NCBI GenBank assembly: GCA_045124495.1
Contig: JBGVLX010000034.1
Span: 1 to 51,766, forward strand
Reading direction: 5' to 3'
Length of the DNA stretch: 51,766 bases
Source: RGIG1668 sp045124495
GTDB lineage: Bacteria; Bacillota; Clostridia; Lachnospirales; Lachnospiraceae
Shown here piece by piece: positions 23,591 to 33,470 of the stretch. Each line of letters starts with the position of its first letter. Position 1 is the stretch's first letter. A program made the translations under genes and the position numbers. Under the pieces are notes generated by a model. The model saw only the letters and a program-made list of their open reading frames with translations. It was not told where the DNA came from and did no database searches.

Positions 23591-24076
23591 TAGATAATGT
23601 AACATAACTGCGAAAAAAATCGCGATAGAAAAGTGCATTGCGTTTTTATACTGGTCTTTTTCCGGTTCATAATATGGTGCTATGGTTCCGTTTTTTACGG
23701 AATGAAAACAATAACTTATAAAATATGAAATTCTTTTTCGAAAACTTTTCTGAATTAAAAGCTGAAAAAATGAGATAATCGCTGCTATTACAAAAGACTG
23801 CCATATCACGGAAAAAATAGATTTACCAAGAAATATACCTGTCATGGATAATAATTTAATATCACCTGCACCAAGCATATGAAGATAAAACAATAAGAAT
23901 AAAATCACTATAGGAAGAAACATCCCCAACAAAACATCTGAACAGGTAGAAGTTTTACAAATAAACTGATACGTTATTCCAGTAATCATACCGATGCCTA
24001 TCAATACATTAGGAATTCGGAAATAACGGACGTCATAATACACTGCCAGTCCCAACAAAGTTATCAAATATATCAA
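23588..24076 (-). CDS. A24-family prepilin peptidase (TadV/CpaA-like)
   Basis: A 162-residue integral membrane aspartic protease with about five helices. Catalytic Asp15 lies in YYDVRYFRIPN and Asp72 in the family signature GAGDIKL. It should remove the leaders of the Flp pilin and pseudopilins encoded downstream. An upstream ATG at 24139 is open, but a good promoter overlaps it, so translation should begin at the TTG at 24076, which has AGGAG 7 bases upstream. It is the first gene of the pilus locus and the only one with a clear sigma-A promoter of its own. Confidence 0.88.
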   Translation of the reverse strand: MIYLITLLGLAVYYDVRYFRIPNVLIGIGMITGITYQFICKTSTCSDVLLGMFLPIVILFLLFYLHMLGAGDIKLLSMTGIFLGKSIFSVIWQSFVIAAIISFFQLLIQKSFRKRISYFISYCFHSVKNGTIAPYYEPEKDQYKNAMHFSIAIFFAVMLHYL

Positions 24077-24105
24077 AAATTCTCTCCTTTCTTTTCGTTT
24101 TTTAC

Positions 24106-24134
24106 ATTGTATCACATAAAATTCATTTTGTCTA
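24106..24134 (-). promoter_or_regulatory. Promoter of the prepilin peptidase / Tad locus
   Basis: TAGACA, a 17-base spacer and an extended -10 TGATACAAT on the minus strand. Transcription should start near 24099, about 23 bases before the TTG start codon. It excludes the longer open frame starting at 24139. Confidence 0.75.
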
Positions 24135-24284
24135 CACATATTTGCATTTTGTTTTGAATTTTTTTTGTTGAGATATTTTTGTAAATTTTATGCATATTTT
24201 TCCCACTTCCAGATTAAAATATATATAAAAACAATCATTCAAAGTACCATATACCTGCACTTTGAACGGAAAAAGGGATGCATA

Positions 24285-24521
24285 ATGATGACAAAAAGCA
24301 AAAAAACCATGGAACCTCTCACCTATAAAGAACAATTACTAACGGACATCCGTCAGGCCGTCTGCACGTTAGATAGCGTTTTTATCCAGTTAAACAGCAA
24401 TACGGACCCGGATTTAATTGACTGTTACATTTATGAATTAAAAGCCGCACAAAAAAGATACAAATATTTATTAGAACAGGCCAGAAAGAACGGCATCACA
24501 AATCATACCGAAATATACTAA
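24285..24521 (+). CDS. DUF2508 family protein (YaaL-like)
   Basis: A 78-residue helical protein. The pattern YKEQLLTDIRQAVCTLDSVF...DLIDCYIYELKAAQKRYKYLL fits DUF2508 (Bacillus YaaL). Function is unknown; in many Firmicutes it lies near recR/dnaX, but here it stands alone, divergent from the Tad locus. The ATG at 24285 (or 24288) is chosen because the region before it is AT-rich and contains AAAGGGA at about 24271; an open frame extends further upstream without such a site. It is followed by a hairpin. Confidence 0.75.
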   Translation: MMTKSKKTMEPLTYKEQLLTDIRQAVCTLDSVFIQLNSNTDPDLIDCYIYELKAAQKRYKYLLEQARKNGITNHTEIY

Positions 24522-24557
24522 AACAGGCTATGTGGTAATTTTCTCACATAACCTGTT
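24522..24557. terminator. Hairpin between converging genes
   Basis: AACAGGCTATGTG pairs with CACATAACCTGTT. The T-run is on the minus-strand side (CCTGTTTTAG), so it best fits termination of the histidine kinase transcript, and it may also end the DUF2508 transcript. Confidence 0.65.
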
Positions 24558-24583
24558 CTACTAAAAAACATAGCTGTTTCCCT

Positions 24584-26725
24584 TTATGTTTCTTCCTTCT
24601 CCTTCGTATATTTGTCAATCATTTCTGCAATATCATTGATACTATAAGGTTTTGCAATATAATCATCAAACTGTGCTTCTAAGATACGTTCCTTATCTCC
24701 ATACATCGCCAATGCGGTTACGGCAATAATTGGTGTTCGTGGTATATCATTCACCTTTTCATAAGAACGTATGATGCTTATGGCTTCTAATCCGTCCATA
24801 ACAGGCATCTGAACATCAAACAAGGCAATGTCAAATGTCTTCTTTTGAAACAAGTCTACTGCCACCTGTCCATTTTCAGCAATATCATAAGAATATCCTG
24901 CCATACCTAATAATTTACCAATCACCAGCTGATTTACCGGTTCATCTTCTGCCACAAGAATCCGTATTCGTTTCTTACCCTGTATCGCAAATACTGCCTG
25001 TTCTTCTTCTCCCTCTTCTTCATTGGAACGTTCCACCACTTCCAAAGGAATTTCAACAATAAAGGTACTTCCTACATCTTCCTTACTTTGAACACTGATA
25101 TTTCCTCCCATCAGCTCCACAATCTGCTTTGTAATCACCAGTCCAAGTCCGGAACCGCCATACTTTCTTGTATTAGAACCATCCACCTGACTAAACCGCT
25201 TAAATAGCTTGTCCTTATTTTCCTCTGCAATACCAATTCCGGAATCCACCACTGCCATACGCAGGATAATTTTGTTTGGTCCCTCATCCATAAAGGCAAC
25301 CTTCACCCGGACACCGCCGGTAGCAGTAAATTTAATGGCATTAGAAAGCAGACAGTTTAACACCTGCTCAATTCTCTGGGCATCTCCTTTTAAAGTCTTT
25401 GGCATATTTGGAGCAATATTATAATCCAAAGTAAGTCCCTTATCCGTGGCAAGCGGAACCTGAACACTTACGGTATTTTCAATGACTTCATAAATATCAA
25501 AATCATCAATTCGTATCTTATATTTTCCGGATTCCAGCTTTGTAAAATCTAAAATATCATTAATCAGACGAAGCAAAGTATCTGCGCAATTTTGTGCAGT
25601 CACCAGATTGTCCCGGTAATCATCCTGTAAATCATCTGCCATTAAGGTAAGCTGAAGCATTCCCAGGATACCGTTAATCGGAGTCCTAATTTCATGAGAC
25701 ATGTTAGCAAGAAATTCACTTTGGGTATGATATGCTGCGTTGGCATCTTTAATGGCTTTCGAAAGTTTTTCCTGAGTCTCTTTTTCTTCTGTAATGTCCA
25801 TAAGTACCATATTCAAAATATCTGCTTCATTTTTATACATAATGGTATTAAAGACCTTTCCAATCTGTTCTACCTCAATCTCCACATTAAGAATTTCATC
25901 TTCCACCGCACTTTTATTATAAACGGCAAACCATGCATTCATGTTTTTTAACAGTTCATTATCGCTTTGGCTAAGGTAAGTATCCTGACACTCCTCTTTG
26001 GTTAACCCGAAATAAGACATAAACTGTGTATTTACATCCAAAAGCTTATATAAATCTTCCCCACCCAATGCCTCATTCGGACAAATCTGTGCCTGTGCAA
26101 AACCAATCGGAAGACTCATGAAAAGTTTCCTGTATTTTTTCCCGGCAGTGGAAGCCAAAACTTCATCCCTCTTTAAAGCACCGCTAAAAATACAAATCAA
26201 CACTGTAAGAAATATCATAACAACACATAAAATGATAACTTCCTCCACGGGTAGCTTCTTTTCTGATATGTTATAATAATAATTAAAATTAAAAGACAAA
26301 TTACTTACCAGCAAAGCAATCATTTCTACAAGGGTTGTTAGAATAACCACTATCTTGCTTCTTTGTAATACTGCCAGACAGACCGGAATCAACACAAGGC
26401 TGTTTATAATAGTAAATTCGTGATGAACAAACACCAGATTTAAAAATACAAAAATAATTAACCCCTGCATCAAAAAAGACCTTAATATACGTCTTTGCTT
26501 ATTAATTCTTCTAATGACATAACACAAAAACAACTGTAAAACAAAAGGAAGCAGGATGACAATCTGGAAATAATCCACCAAATCCCGTCCATTCAACGTA
26601 TCGGAAGGCCTTACTATCACATAGAAATAGATCAATTCTACTATAACAGAAAAGAAAGTCAGAAAATACATAATTCTTTTCGTCAGCACATCCCAGATTT
26701 CATTTATATTTTTTTCTTTTTCCAT
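24584..26725 (-). CDS. Hybrid sensor histidine kinase with receiver domain
   Basis: A 713-residue membrane kinase. About six helices occupy residues 15-182, then a PAS-like region (about 200-315), HisKA with phosphoacceptor His344 in SHEIRTPINGILGM, HATPase with N462 (SNAIKFT), DSGIGI and GGSGLGL boxes, and a C-terminal receiver with phosphoacceptor Asp637 in LFDVQMPVMDG. No separate response regulator or output domain is present, so the phosphate may pass to an unlinked phosphotransfer protein. The start at 26725 has AGAGGG 6 bases upstream; a longer frame would overlap galU. It follows galU by 40 bases and is probably cotranscribed. Confidence 0.92.
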   Translation of the reverse strand: MEKEKNINEIWDVLTKRIMYFLTFFSVIVELIYFYVIVRPSDTLNGRDLVDYFQIVILLPFVLQLFLCYVIRRINKQRRILRSFLMQGLIIFVFLNLVFVHHEFTIINSLVLIPVCLAVLQRSKIVVILTTLVEMIALLVSNLSFNFNYYYNISEKKLPVEEVIILCVVMIFLTVLICIFSGALKRDEVLASTAGKKYRKLFMSLPIGFAQAQICPNEALGGEDLYKLLDVNTQFMSYFGLTKEECQDTYLSQSDNELLKNMNAWFAVYNKSAVEDEILNVEIEVEQIGKVFNTIMYKNEADILNMVLMDITEEKETQEKLSKAIKDANAAYHTQSEFLANMSHEIRTPINGILGMLQLTLMADDLQDDYRDNLVTAQNCADTLLRLINDILDFTKLESGKYKIRIDDFDIYEVIENTVSVQVPLATDKGLTLDYNIAPNMPKTLKGDAQRIEQVLNCLLSNAIKFTATGGVRVKVAFMDEGPNKIILRMAVVDSGIGIAEENKDKLFKRFSQVDGSNTRKYGGSGLGLVITKQIVELMGGNISVQSKEDVGSTFIVEIPLEVVERSNEEEGEEEQAVFAIQGKKRIRILVAEDEPVNQLVIGKLLGMAGYSYDIAENGQVAVDLFQKKTFDIALFDVQMPVMDGLEAISIIRSYEKVNDIPRTPIIAVTALAMYGDKERILEAQFDDYIAKPYSINDIAEMIDKYTKEKEET

Positions 26726-26765
26726 ACGCATCCCTCTTTTTTGCAAACATTTTCCCATTTTATTC

Positions 26766-27653
26766 CTATTCTTTATTTCTTTGTGCCAATTCACAAATAT
26801 AATCCATTAAAGGCTTTCTTAAACTTTCCCGTTCTAATGCAAAATCCAAAATTGCTTTCAAATATCCTACTTTATCTCCTATGTCGTAGCGGGTTCCTTT
26901 AAACTGATATCCATGGACTTTTTCTTGCTTCATTAATTTGACAATGGCATCTGTCAGCTGAATTTCTCCTAATGCCCCCGGCTCCTGATCTTTTAAATGT
27001 TCAAAAATGCCAGGAGTTAAAATATACCGTCCCAGCACCGCCAGATTTCCTGGTGGATTTATTTTTGGTTTCTCTATCATATCCTCTAACTCATATAAGC
27101 CTTCTGCTATCATAGAACTAGTCTTTACAATTCCGTATTTCCCTGTTTCTTCCATTGGTACCGCCTGAACTCCCAGAATACTTGAACCGGTAACTTCATA
27201 TTGTTCCATCAGCTGTTTTATAGCAGGTTTCCCATCTTTATGGGCTACAACATCATCCCCCAGCATAACCGCAAAAGGCTCGTTTCCCACAAATGCTTTT
27301 GCACACAAAACAGCATGCCCCAATCCCTTTGGTTCCTTCTGTCGCACAAAGAACAAATCTACCATTTCACTGATTTCATGAATCATTTCTAATTCTTTTA
27401 GTTTTCCGGAACGACTTAATCGTTCTTCTAATTCAAAGGTTTTGTCAAAATGATCCTCGATACATTTTTTATAAGGATTGGTAATAATTAATATTTCTTT
27501 AATTCCACTTTTTACCGCCTCTTCCACAATATACTGTATAGAAGGCACATCTACGATAGGTAACATTTCTTTTGGCATGGATTTCGTTGCCGGCAGGAAT
27601 CTGGTCCCAAGTCCTGCTGCCGGTATGATTGCTTTCTTAACACTCTGTTTCAT
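26766..27653 (-). CDS. galU: UTP-glucose-1-phosphate uridylyltransferase
   Basis: A 295-residue nucleotidyltransferase making UDP-glucose. The N-terminal signature PAAGLGTRFLPATKSMPKEML, the uridine-binding 'PLGLGHAV'-like segment (here EPKGLGHAVLCAKAF), MLGDDV, and the sugar-binding region 'EKPKINPPGNLAVLGRYIL' are intact. UDP-glucose feeds glycolipid anchors, teichoic acid glycosylation and galactose use. Its start overlaps the stop of the first YfhO gene by 4 bases (ATGA), which ties UDP-sugar supply to these glycan-related membrane proteins. Confidence 0.97.
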   Translation of the reverse strand: MKQSVKKAIIPAAGLGTRFLPATKSMPKEMLPIVDVPSIQYIVEEAVKSGIKEILIITNPYKKCIEDHFDKTFELEERLSRSGKLKELEMIHEISEMVDLFFVRQKEPKGLGHAVLCAKAFVGNEPFAVMLGDDVVAHKDGKPAIKQLMEQYEVTGSSILGVQAVPMEETGKYGIVKTSSMIAEGLYELEDMIEKPKINPPGNLAVLGRYILTPGIFEHLKDQEPGALGEIQLTDAIVKLMKQEKVHGYQFKGTRYDIGDKVGYLKAILDFALERESLRKPLMDYICELAQRNKE

Positions 27654-30403
27654 TCGTTATTTTTCTCCTCTTTTTTATATTCCATTTTAAGATACATCTG
27701 CTTTTGCGCTTCTTTTTCCTGAATCTTTTTTAATCCTAAAATCAGTATAAAGATAAGAATACTGCTTAAAGATATTATAACACCTTCCTGCAAACCTGTA
27801 GGAACAAATTTTATTAAAATTTTATGTTCATTTTGTCCTTCTTTTAATGGTTCTAATTCAAATCCTAAAAAGGCATCTGCTAATATTATCGTATCCTGTT
27901 TTTTACCATCTACCGTAATTTCAAATCCATCATCATAAGGAATGGAAGTAAAATAAAGACCGCCTTCCTTATCCTGACCGGTACACTCTAAAAGGTTTGC
28001 ATCTGACTGCTTTACATTAAGCTGGTTCCTGCTTAGGATTTCATAATACTTTTTAAAGTTTTCTTCGTCGTATTTCGCCATACGGGTACGTACATAACCC
28101 GAACTTTCACCGTTTTCTTTCATTTTAAATTTCACGGTCAGCAGCTGTCCTGCCTCTACCTTACCTACATAAACACATTGTAAAAATAATCTTCCTGATG
28201 AAATCATTTCTGAATCCAGCCACACAACAATTTCGTTTAAACTCGTTCCGGAAGGATAAAGATATAAGTCCATATCCTCCTCTATCCAAATCTGCATGGT
28301 AATAAAGGCGTCTTCATTGTCACTCTTTTCAAAAGAATAATAGGTTTCCCCTTTCTTTTCAGTTGTTATGTTATCTGACAATTCAAGGGTTGAATCTGCT
28401 TTTACCGTTGTAAAAATCGGACTTTCCTCTCCTGTCATTTTCGTTGCAAGCTGATTCTGCACCTCAAAAACAGTCCCGATTTCTTTATCAAAATAGCGAA
28501 TATCAGGGCTTACTTTAAAACCAAGGGATAAGGGGTATCTGTTTTCGTACACTGCCACGGATTCAAAGTCTTTTGCAAGAGAAAACGTATTTTCATGCTG
28601 TACATCCTCTCTCTTTAAAGTATACCGCACTCCTAAAATCGAATCCGTAAATTGTGTTGCACCCCTATATAAATGTTCATTTGTTGCTGTATAAAATCCC
28701 AGTCTTCCCAAAATACGGACAGTATCTGCATCCGCTGTGGACCCAAACAAGGAAATTCCATTTAAATTATGAAAAGTACTCTCATCCAGATATTTATATA
28801 CATTTAATTCCGTACGGTAAAAATTCTCTTTTAATCCCTCTTTGGTCCATGCCTTAGCCTCTTCAAAGTTTTCATTTCTTTCATAGTATTTTTCTGCGTC
28901 AGAATAGCCACTGTTCAATATGTTTATAACACCAAAAACGCCCACTTCGATACTTAATAGTATGGTAAATATAATGGAAAAAATAGGGTTTTTGACTTTT
29001 TTTCGCATTGTAATAAAAAGAAATACAGCATATATGGAAACAATCATAAGACTTAATATAAAAATCTTAGTATCCGCTTTTGTATTTTCCTTCCACAAAT
29101 ACAAGATAAATCCTATGGACAAAAGGGTTCCAAAACCGTATCCATACCACGGAACCTTCTTTCGCTCTTTTATCACTTCATATCCTATCATTAACAATAA
29201 GAAATTACATAAAAATACCATTCTGTTTGGAATACTGTACTGATTATGAAATCCATGCCAGATATAATTCAATAACTGATTTTCATAACTTACATAAAAA
29301 AACAGAATCATGCCGGTTAAAGTAATTTTCCGGTACAAACTTGTTTTCTTTTTCAGCCAGAACATCGGTATCAGTAATAGAATCACTACAGAACAATACA
29401 AATTTGCCTTTCCATCCAAAGGGTCTGAGGTCACGGGTTTTGCAAAGGCTAACTGTGAAACTAAAGTTTCCTTTATCATACCATACCATTCCCAGGTTGG
29501 AATTTTACTTGTTATGGTTTCTCCGGAAGCAGTCATCTTAATTCCCCAATAAGCCGGAAGCAGTAAAACTGCACTGATTCCCCCTCCTAATAGAGAGGAA
29601 ATTGCAAACCTTAAACCATTCATAATGAATTCTTTTATAGAAGCCGGTTTGAAGGTAAAAAAGAATAATACAAGGAAAAGACATACCATAAATGCCATAT
29701 AATAGTTACAATACAAGCAATATGCCAAAGTAATCACATAAAGGGCAATCTTTTTCTCCTTCATTAACCGCTCCATCCCCAGTATTACCAAAGGAAGAAT
29801 ATAAACGCAGTCAAGCCACATGATATTCCAAAAATAACCCATACAATAACTGCTTAAGGCATAAGCAAGGGCAAACCCTGCAATATAAAACTCTTTTTTT
29901 CTTTTATCTGTAAGGTTCAAAGCCTGAGCCCCTTCTTCAGACTTCTTATCCTCCGGTCTATGTATCAGATAATACGCAAAGAAAAGACCTGCCAGCAATA
30001 TCTTAAGATATACCAAAAGACTCATGGAAAAATAGAGCTTTTCCTTTGGAAAAAGTAAAACCAAAAGATTTAACGGAGCTGCAAGATAATAAGTCAACAA
30101 AGAGAGAAAATTATTTCCCATCCCTACGTGAAAACTATACAATAAGCTTTCCCCGTTCCTGATTTTCTCATAATACTCAGAAAAAAATGGGATATACTGA
30201 TGTACACCATCTACAATAATCAAAGAATGCTTCCCAAAAGGATAAATTTTATTTACTCCCCACACAACTGCAAAGGCAATGGTAATTACCAGAAAAATCC
30301 AGAAGTAAATATAATTATGCCTTGCATTCGCGAAAGACTGTTTTCCCTTCAGACGCATTTTTATCAATATTTTTCTTATTCTTTTCTTTATTTTTTCCCA
30401 CAT
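27650..30403 (-). CDS. YfhO family membrane protein, paralogue 1
   Basis: A 917-residue GT-C-like membrane protein. About 13 helices span residues 20-500, with FGKHSLIIVDGVHQYIPFFSEYY in the first exterior loop and 'LYFSMSLLVYLKILLAGLFFAYYL', followed by a large exterior C-terminal domain and one final helix near the end. In Bacillus, YfhO works with a polyprenyl-phosphate sugar transferase to glycosylate lipoteichoic acid; here the donor and acceptor are unknown. The ATG at 30403 is chosen for its AAAGGGA site. It is about 40 bases after its paralogue and overlaps galU by 4 bases. Confidence 0.88.
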   Translation of the reverse strand: MWEKIKKRIRKILIKMRLKGKQSFANARHNYIYFWIFLVITIAFAVVWGVNKIYPFGKHSLIIVDGVHQYIPFFSEYYEKIRNGESLLYSFHVGMGNNFLSLLTYYLAAPLNLLVLLFPKEKLYFSMSLLVYLKILLAGLFFAYYLIHRPEDKKSEEGAQALNLTDKRKKEFYIAGFALAYALSSYCMGYFWNIMWLDCVYILPLVILGMERLMKEKKIALYVITLAYCLYCNYYMAFMVCLFLVLFFFTFKPASIKEFIMNGLRFAISSLLGGGISAVLLLPAYWGIKMTASGETITSKIPTWEWYGMIKETLVSQLAFAKPVTSDPLDGKANLYCSVVILLLIPMFWLKKKTSLYRKITLTGMILFFYVSYENQLLNYIWHGFHNQYSIPNRMVFLCNFLLLMIGYEVIKERKKVPWYGYGFGTLLSIGFILYLWKENTKADTKIFILSLMIVSIYAVFLFITMRKKVKNPIFSIIFTILLSIEVGVFGVINILNSGYSDAEKYYERNENFEEAKAWTKEGLKENFYRTELNVYKYLDESTFHNLNGISLFGSTADADTVRILGRLGFYTATNEHLYRGATQFTDSILGVRYTLKREDVQHENTFSLAKDFESVAVYENRYPLSLGFKVSPDIRYFDKEIGTVFEVQNQLATKMTGEESPIFTTVKADSTLELSDNITTEKKGETYYSFEKSDNEDAFITMQIWIEEDMDLYLYPSGTSLNEIVVWLDSEMISSGRLFLQCVYVGKVEAGQLLTVKFKMKENGESSGYVRTRMAKYDEENFKKYYEILSRNQLNVKQSDANLLECTGQDKEGGLYFTSIPYDDGFEITVDGKKQDTIILADAFLGFELEPLKEGQNEHKILIKFVPTGLQEGVIISLSSILIFILILGLKKIQEKEAQKQMYLKMEYKKEEKNNE

Positions 30404-30442
30404 TATTAATTCCCTTTCAAAACATTGTAACAGATACAAAAA

Positions 30443-33202
30443 CTATGAACCGGCTTCGGCAGACATTTCCATATCCGTTCCTGATACACATTCTTCTTTC
30501 TTTTTATTCCATGCCCTTTGAAGACATAAGATCAAAATAAAAATACAAATACTGCTGATTGATATTACAATCCCTTCTTTTAGGCCAACAGGGACAAACT
30601 TTATCGTTATCTTATGTTCCTTTTGCCCTTCTTTTAAAGGCTCTAATTCAATTCCTAAAAATGTATCTGCCAATATTATAGCATCCTGTTTTTTGCCATC
30701 TACCGTAATCTCAAATCCGTCATCATATGGTATGGAAGTAAAGTAAAGTCCGCCATCTTTATCGTTACCGGTACACTGTAGGACATTGGCTTCAAGTTGC
30801 TTTACACTAAGCTGATTCTGTCTTAAGACTTCATAATGTTTTTCAAAATTTCCTGCATTATATTTTGCCATATAGACAGTCAGGTCTCCTTTTTCTGTCT
30901 CATCCTCTTTTATATCATATTGTATCGTCAGAATCTGTCCTTTCTTTACAGGCCCTACCTGAAAACACTGTGAATAGATTTCTCCACCCTTAACCGGTTC
31001 CGAATCCAGCCATACAACACCTGTATCCAGAATACGTCTCTTAGAATAAAGGTATAAAACCATATCCTCTTCTATTGGGATTCGCATCGTAACCTCAGCT
31101 TCTTCCAAATCAGTCTTTTCGAAAGAATAGGAAGTTCCGCCGTTTTTTGTAATTGTTACATTCGCAGTAGATTCCACCGTGGAATCACCATAAACTGCTT
31201 CAAAAAATGGACTTATTTCTCCTGTCATCTTTTTTGCAAACTCATTTTGTACCTCGAAAACGGTACCATCACCTTTTCTAAAAGAATAAATATCCTTGCT
31301 AACTTCAAAACCAAGGGCCAATGGAGTCTGATTTTCAAATATCCTGACCGTTCCAAATTCCTTCACTGCCTCAAACCCTTCCGGCTGGTTCTCTCCCCTA
31401 TTTTTTGAAGAATCCGTTTCTTCCTCTGATTTGTTTTTTGCGATGGTGGCATCTTTATTTATGATGTATCTTACCCCAAAAACAGAATTTGTAAACTGTG
31501 TCGCTCCCTGATAGAGATAGACATTCGTATCCGTATAAAATCCCAGCCCTTGTAATGTAGTAACCATATCTGCATCCGCCGTAGAACTAAACATCGAAAT
31601 ACCATTAAGATTATGATACACTACCTCATCCATATAGGCGTAATTACTAAGTTCTGTACGATAGAAATCATCTTTCATTTCTTCCTTCAGCCATGCTTTC
31701 GCTTCTTCCAGATTCTCGTTTCGTACAAATCTTTGCTTAGCATCCACATAACCATTTTCCATCATTCCGTTTACTGCCATCAGTGCCACTTCCACACTTA
31801 ACAACACAGTAATAATACGACGAAACTTTATACCATCCAGTTTCTTCCATTTTTCTGCTGCAAAAAGCAGTGCATAAAGAGCAATCAGAAGAAAACCGGT
31901 GGAAAATACAGCAACATCTGTTTCCGGATTTTCTTTCCACAGATATAACACAAATCCAAGGGAAAAAAGAAGTCCAAAGCCAAAGCCATACCAGGATACC
32001 GTTTTCCGGTCCCTTAACACCTCATACCCCATTACCAACAATAAGAAATTGCATAAAAATACCATTCTGTTGGGTATGCCATTTTGCGCATGAAATCCAT
32101 GCCAAATATAATTTAGCAACTCATTGTCATAACTTATGTAAAACAAAAGAACCAATGCTGTTATGATTATTTTCCGGTATAAACTTCCGTTTTTTTTCCA
32201 TATAAACATCGGAACCAGAAAAAGAATCAGCATGGAACAATATAAATTTGCTTTCCAAGGTGAAAAATCCACTGTCATCGGAGTATTTAAAGCCAGTTGG
32301 GATACTAAGGTTTCTTTTAAATGTCCATACCATTCCCATGCCGGAATTTCACTTGTCATGGTTCCCCCTGCAGAAGTCATCTTGATTCCCCAGTAAGCCG
32401 GCAACAGCAAAAACGCATTGATTCCGCCTGCCAACAGGGAGGAAACCGCAAAACTTATCCCGTTCCTCATAAATTCCTTAACAGAAGCTGCTTTAAAAGT
32501 AAAAAAGTACAGTACCAGAAAAATACATACCATAAATGCCATATAGTAATTACAATACAGACAATAAGAAAGGGTAAGCACATAAAGGACAATCTTCTTT
32601 TCCTTCATCAGCCGTTCCATTCCCAATATCACCAAAGGTAAAATATAAATGCAGTCTAACCACATAATATTCCAATAATAGCCCACACAATAACTGCTTA
32701 AGGCATAGGCTATGGAAAAGCCGGCAATGTAAAATTCTTTTTTCCGGTCTTTTATCAGAGCTTCCTTCTCTACCATTTCTTCCCTTTTCGTTTCCATTGG
32801 TCTATGTATCAAATAACAGGCAAAGAACAGCCCTGCAAGCAATATCTTTATATATACCAAAAGACTTAAAGAAAAATAAAGCTTATCCTTTGGAAACAGA
32901 AAAACCAAAAGATTCAAAGGTCCTGTCAGATAATAGGAAAATAAAGAGAAAAAATTATTCCCCATTCCCACATGAGAACTGAATAACAGGTTTTCTCCAT
33001 TTTTTATCTTTTCATAATACTCTGAGAAAAAAGGAATATACTGGTGAATCCCATCTGAAAGAAACAGGGTATGCTCTTTTAGGGGATATATTTTATTTCC
33101 TACCCATACAACTACAAAGACAATTGTAATTACAAAAAAAATCCACAGGTATATCTTATTATTTCTTATTGTTTTTAAAAAACCTTTATCCTTTCGATGC
33201 AT
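30443..33202 (-). CDS. YfhO family membrane protein, paralogue 2
   Basis: A 919-residue protein collinear with the neighbouring paralogue and clearly related along its full length, for example FLSDGIHQYIPFFSEYYEKI, YWNIMWLDCIYILPLVILGM, and the exterior segment GLYFTSIPYDDGFEITVDGK, which is identical in both. The divergence, greatest in the exterior half (residues about 600-780), shows an old tandem duplication rather than a recent one. It is the first gene of the yfhO-yfhO-galU-kinase group. The start MHRKDKG follows GAAAGGAAAACAGGA. Confidence 0.88.
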   Translation of the reverse strand: MHRKDKGFLKTIRNNKIYLWIFFVITIVFVVVWVGNKIYPLKEHTLFLSDGIHQYIPFFSEYYEKIKNGENLLFSSHVGMGNNFFSLFSYYLTGPLNLLVFLFPKDKLYFSLSLLVYIKILLAGLFFACYLIHRPMETKREEMVEKEALIKDRKKEFYIAGFSIAYALSSYCVGYYWNIMWLDCIYILPLVILGMERLMKEKKIVLYVLTLSYCLYCNYYMAFMVCIFLVLYFFTFKAASVKEFMRNGISFAVSSLLAGGINAFLLLPAYWGIKMTSAGGTMTSEIPAWEWYGHLKETLVSQLALNTPMTVDFSPWKANLYCSMLILFLVPMFIWKKNGSLYRKIIITALVLLFYISYDNELLNYIWHGFHAQNGIPNRMVFLCNFLLLVMGYEVLRDRKTVSWYGFGFGLLFSLGFVLYLWKENPETDVAVFSTGFLLIALYALLFAAEKWKKLDGIKFRRIITVLLSVEVALMAVNGMMENGYVDAKQRFVRNENLEEAKAWLKEEMKDDFYRTELSNYAYMDEVVYHNLNGISMFSSTADADMVTTLQGLGFYTDTNVYLYQGATQFTNSVFGVRYIINKDATIAKNKSEEETDSSKNRGENQPEGFEAVKEFGTVRIFENQTPLALGFEVSKDIYSFRKGDGTVFEVQNEFAKKMTGEISPFFEAVYGDSTVESTANVTITKNGGTSYSFEKTDLEEAEVTMRIPIEEDMVLYLYSKRRILDTGVVWLDSEPVKGGEIYSQCFQVGPVKKGQILTIQYDIKEDETEKGDLTVYMAKYNAGNFEKHYEVLRQNQLSVKQLEANVLQCTGNDKDGGLYFTSIPYDDGFEITVDGKKQDAIILADTFLGIELEPLKEGQKEHKITIKFVPVGLKEGIVISISSICIFILILCLQRAWNKKKEECVSGTDMEMSAEAGS

Positions 33203-33406
33203 TTTCCTGTTTTCCTTTCATCCCTTATTAAGAATCTTCAATAATGCATGCCAATTCTCGTTGTTTTGACAGCTTTTTTCCGTTCAAATTCTCATCTTTT
33301 ATATATTACAACAACAAAATGATTCTCACAATCTTTTTCTTTACAGAAACATCAACAAAATATGTATGATTTTTAAACAAAATTTATGAAAAATCACCCA
33401 TATTAT

Positions 33407-33435
33407 TTGCTATTTTCAACAATATATGATATAGT
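33407..33435 (+). promoter_or_regulatory. Promoter of the chemoreceptor gene
   Basis: TTGCTA, a 17-base spacer and TATAGT, about 35 bases before the start codon. It looks like a sigma-A site; I do not see a flagellar sigma-D consensus. The rest of 33203-33406 is AT-rich and holds nothing I can name. Confidence 0.5.
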
Positions 33436-33470
33436 AGTTAGTAATACCATTCTAAAGAAAGGAGTTCAAT

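Noticed and set aside
23479..23670. Minus-strand 63-codon frame with repeated NIQKE
   Set aside because: It is a second-frame reading of the prepilin peptidase end and the 38-bp repeat array.
24077..24139. Upstream ATG start for the prepilin peptidase
   Set aside because: A good extended -10 promoter lies inside this stretch, and the TTG at 24076 has a well-placed AGGAG.
24165..24284. Longer N-terminus for the DUF2508 protein
   Set aside because: The extra 40 residues are encoded by AT-rich DNA without a ribosome site and do not resemble the family.
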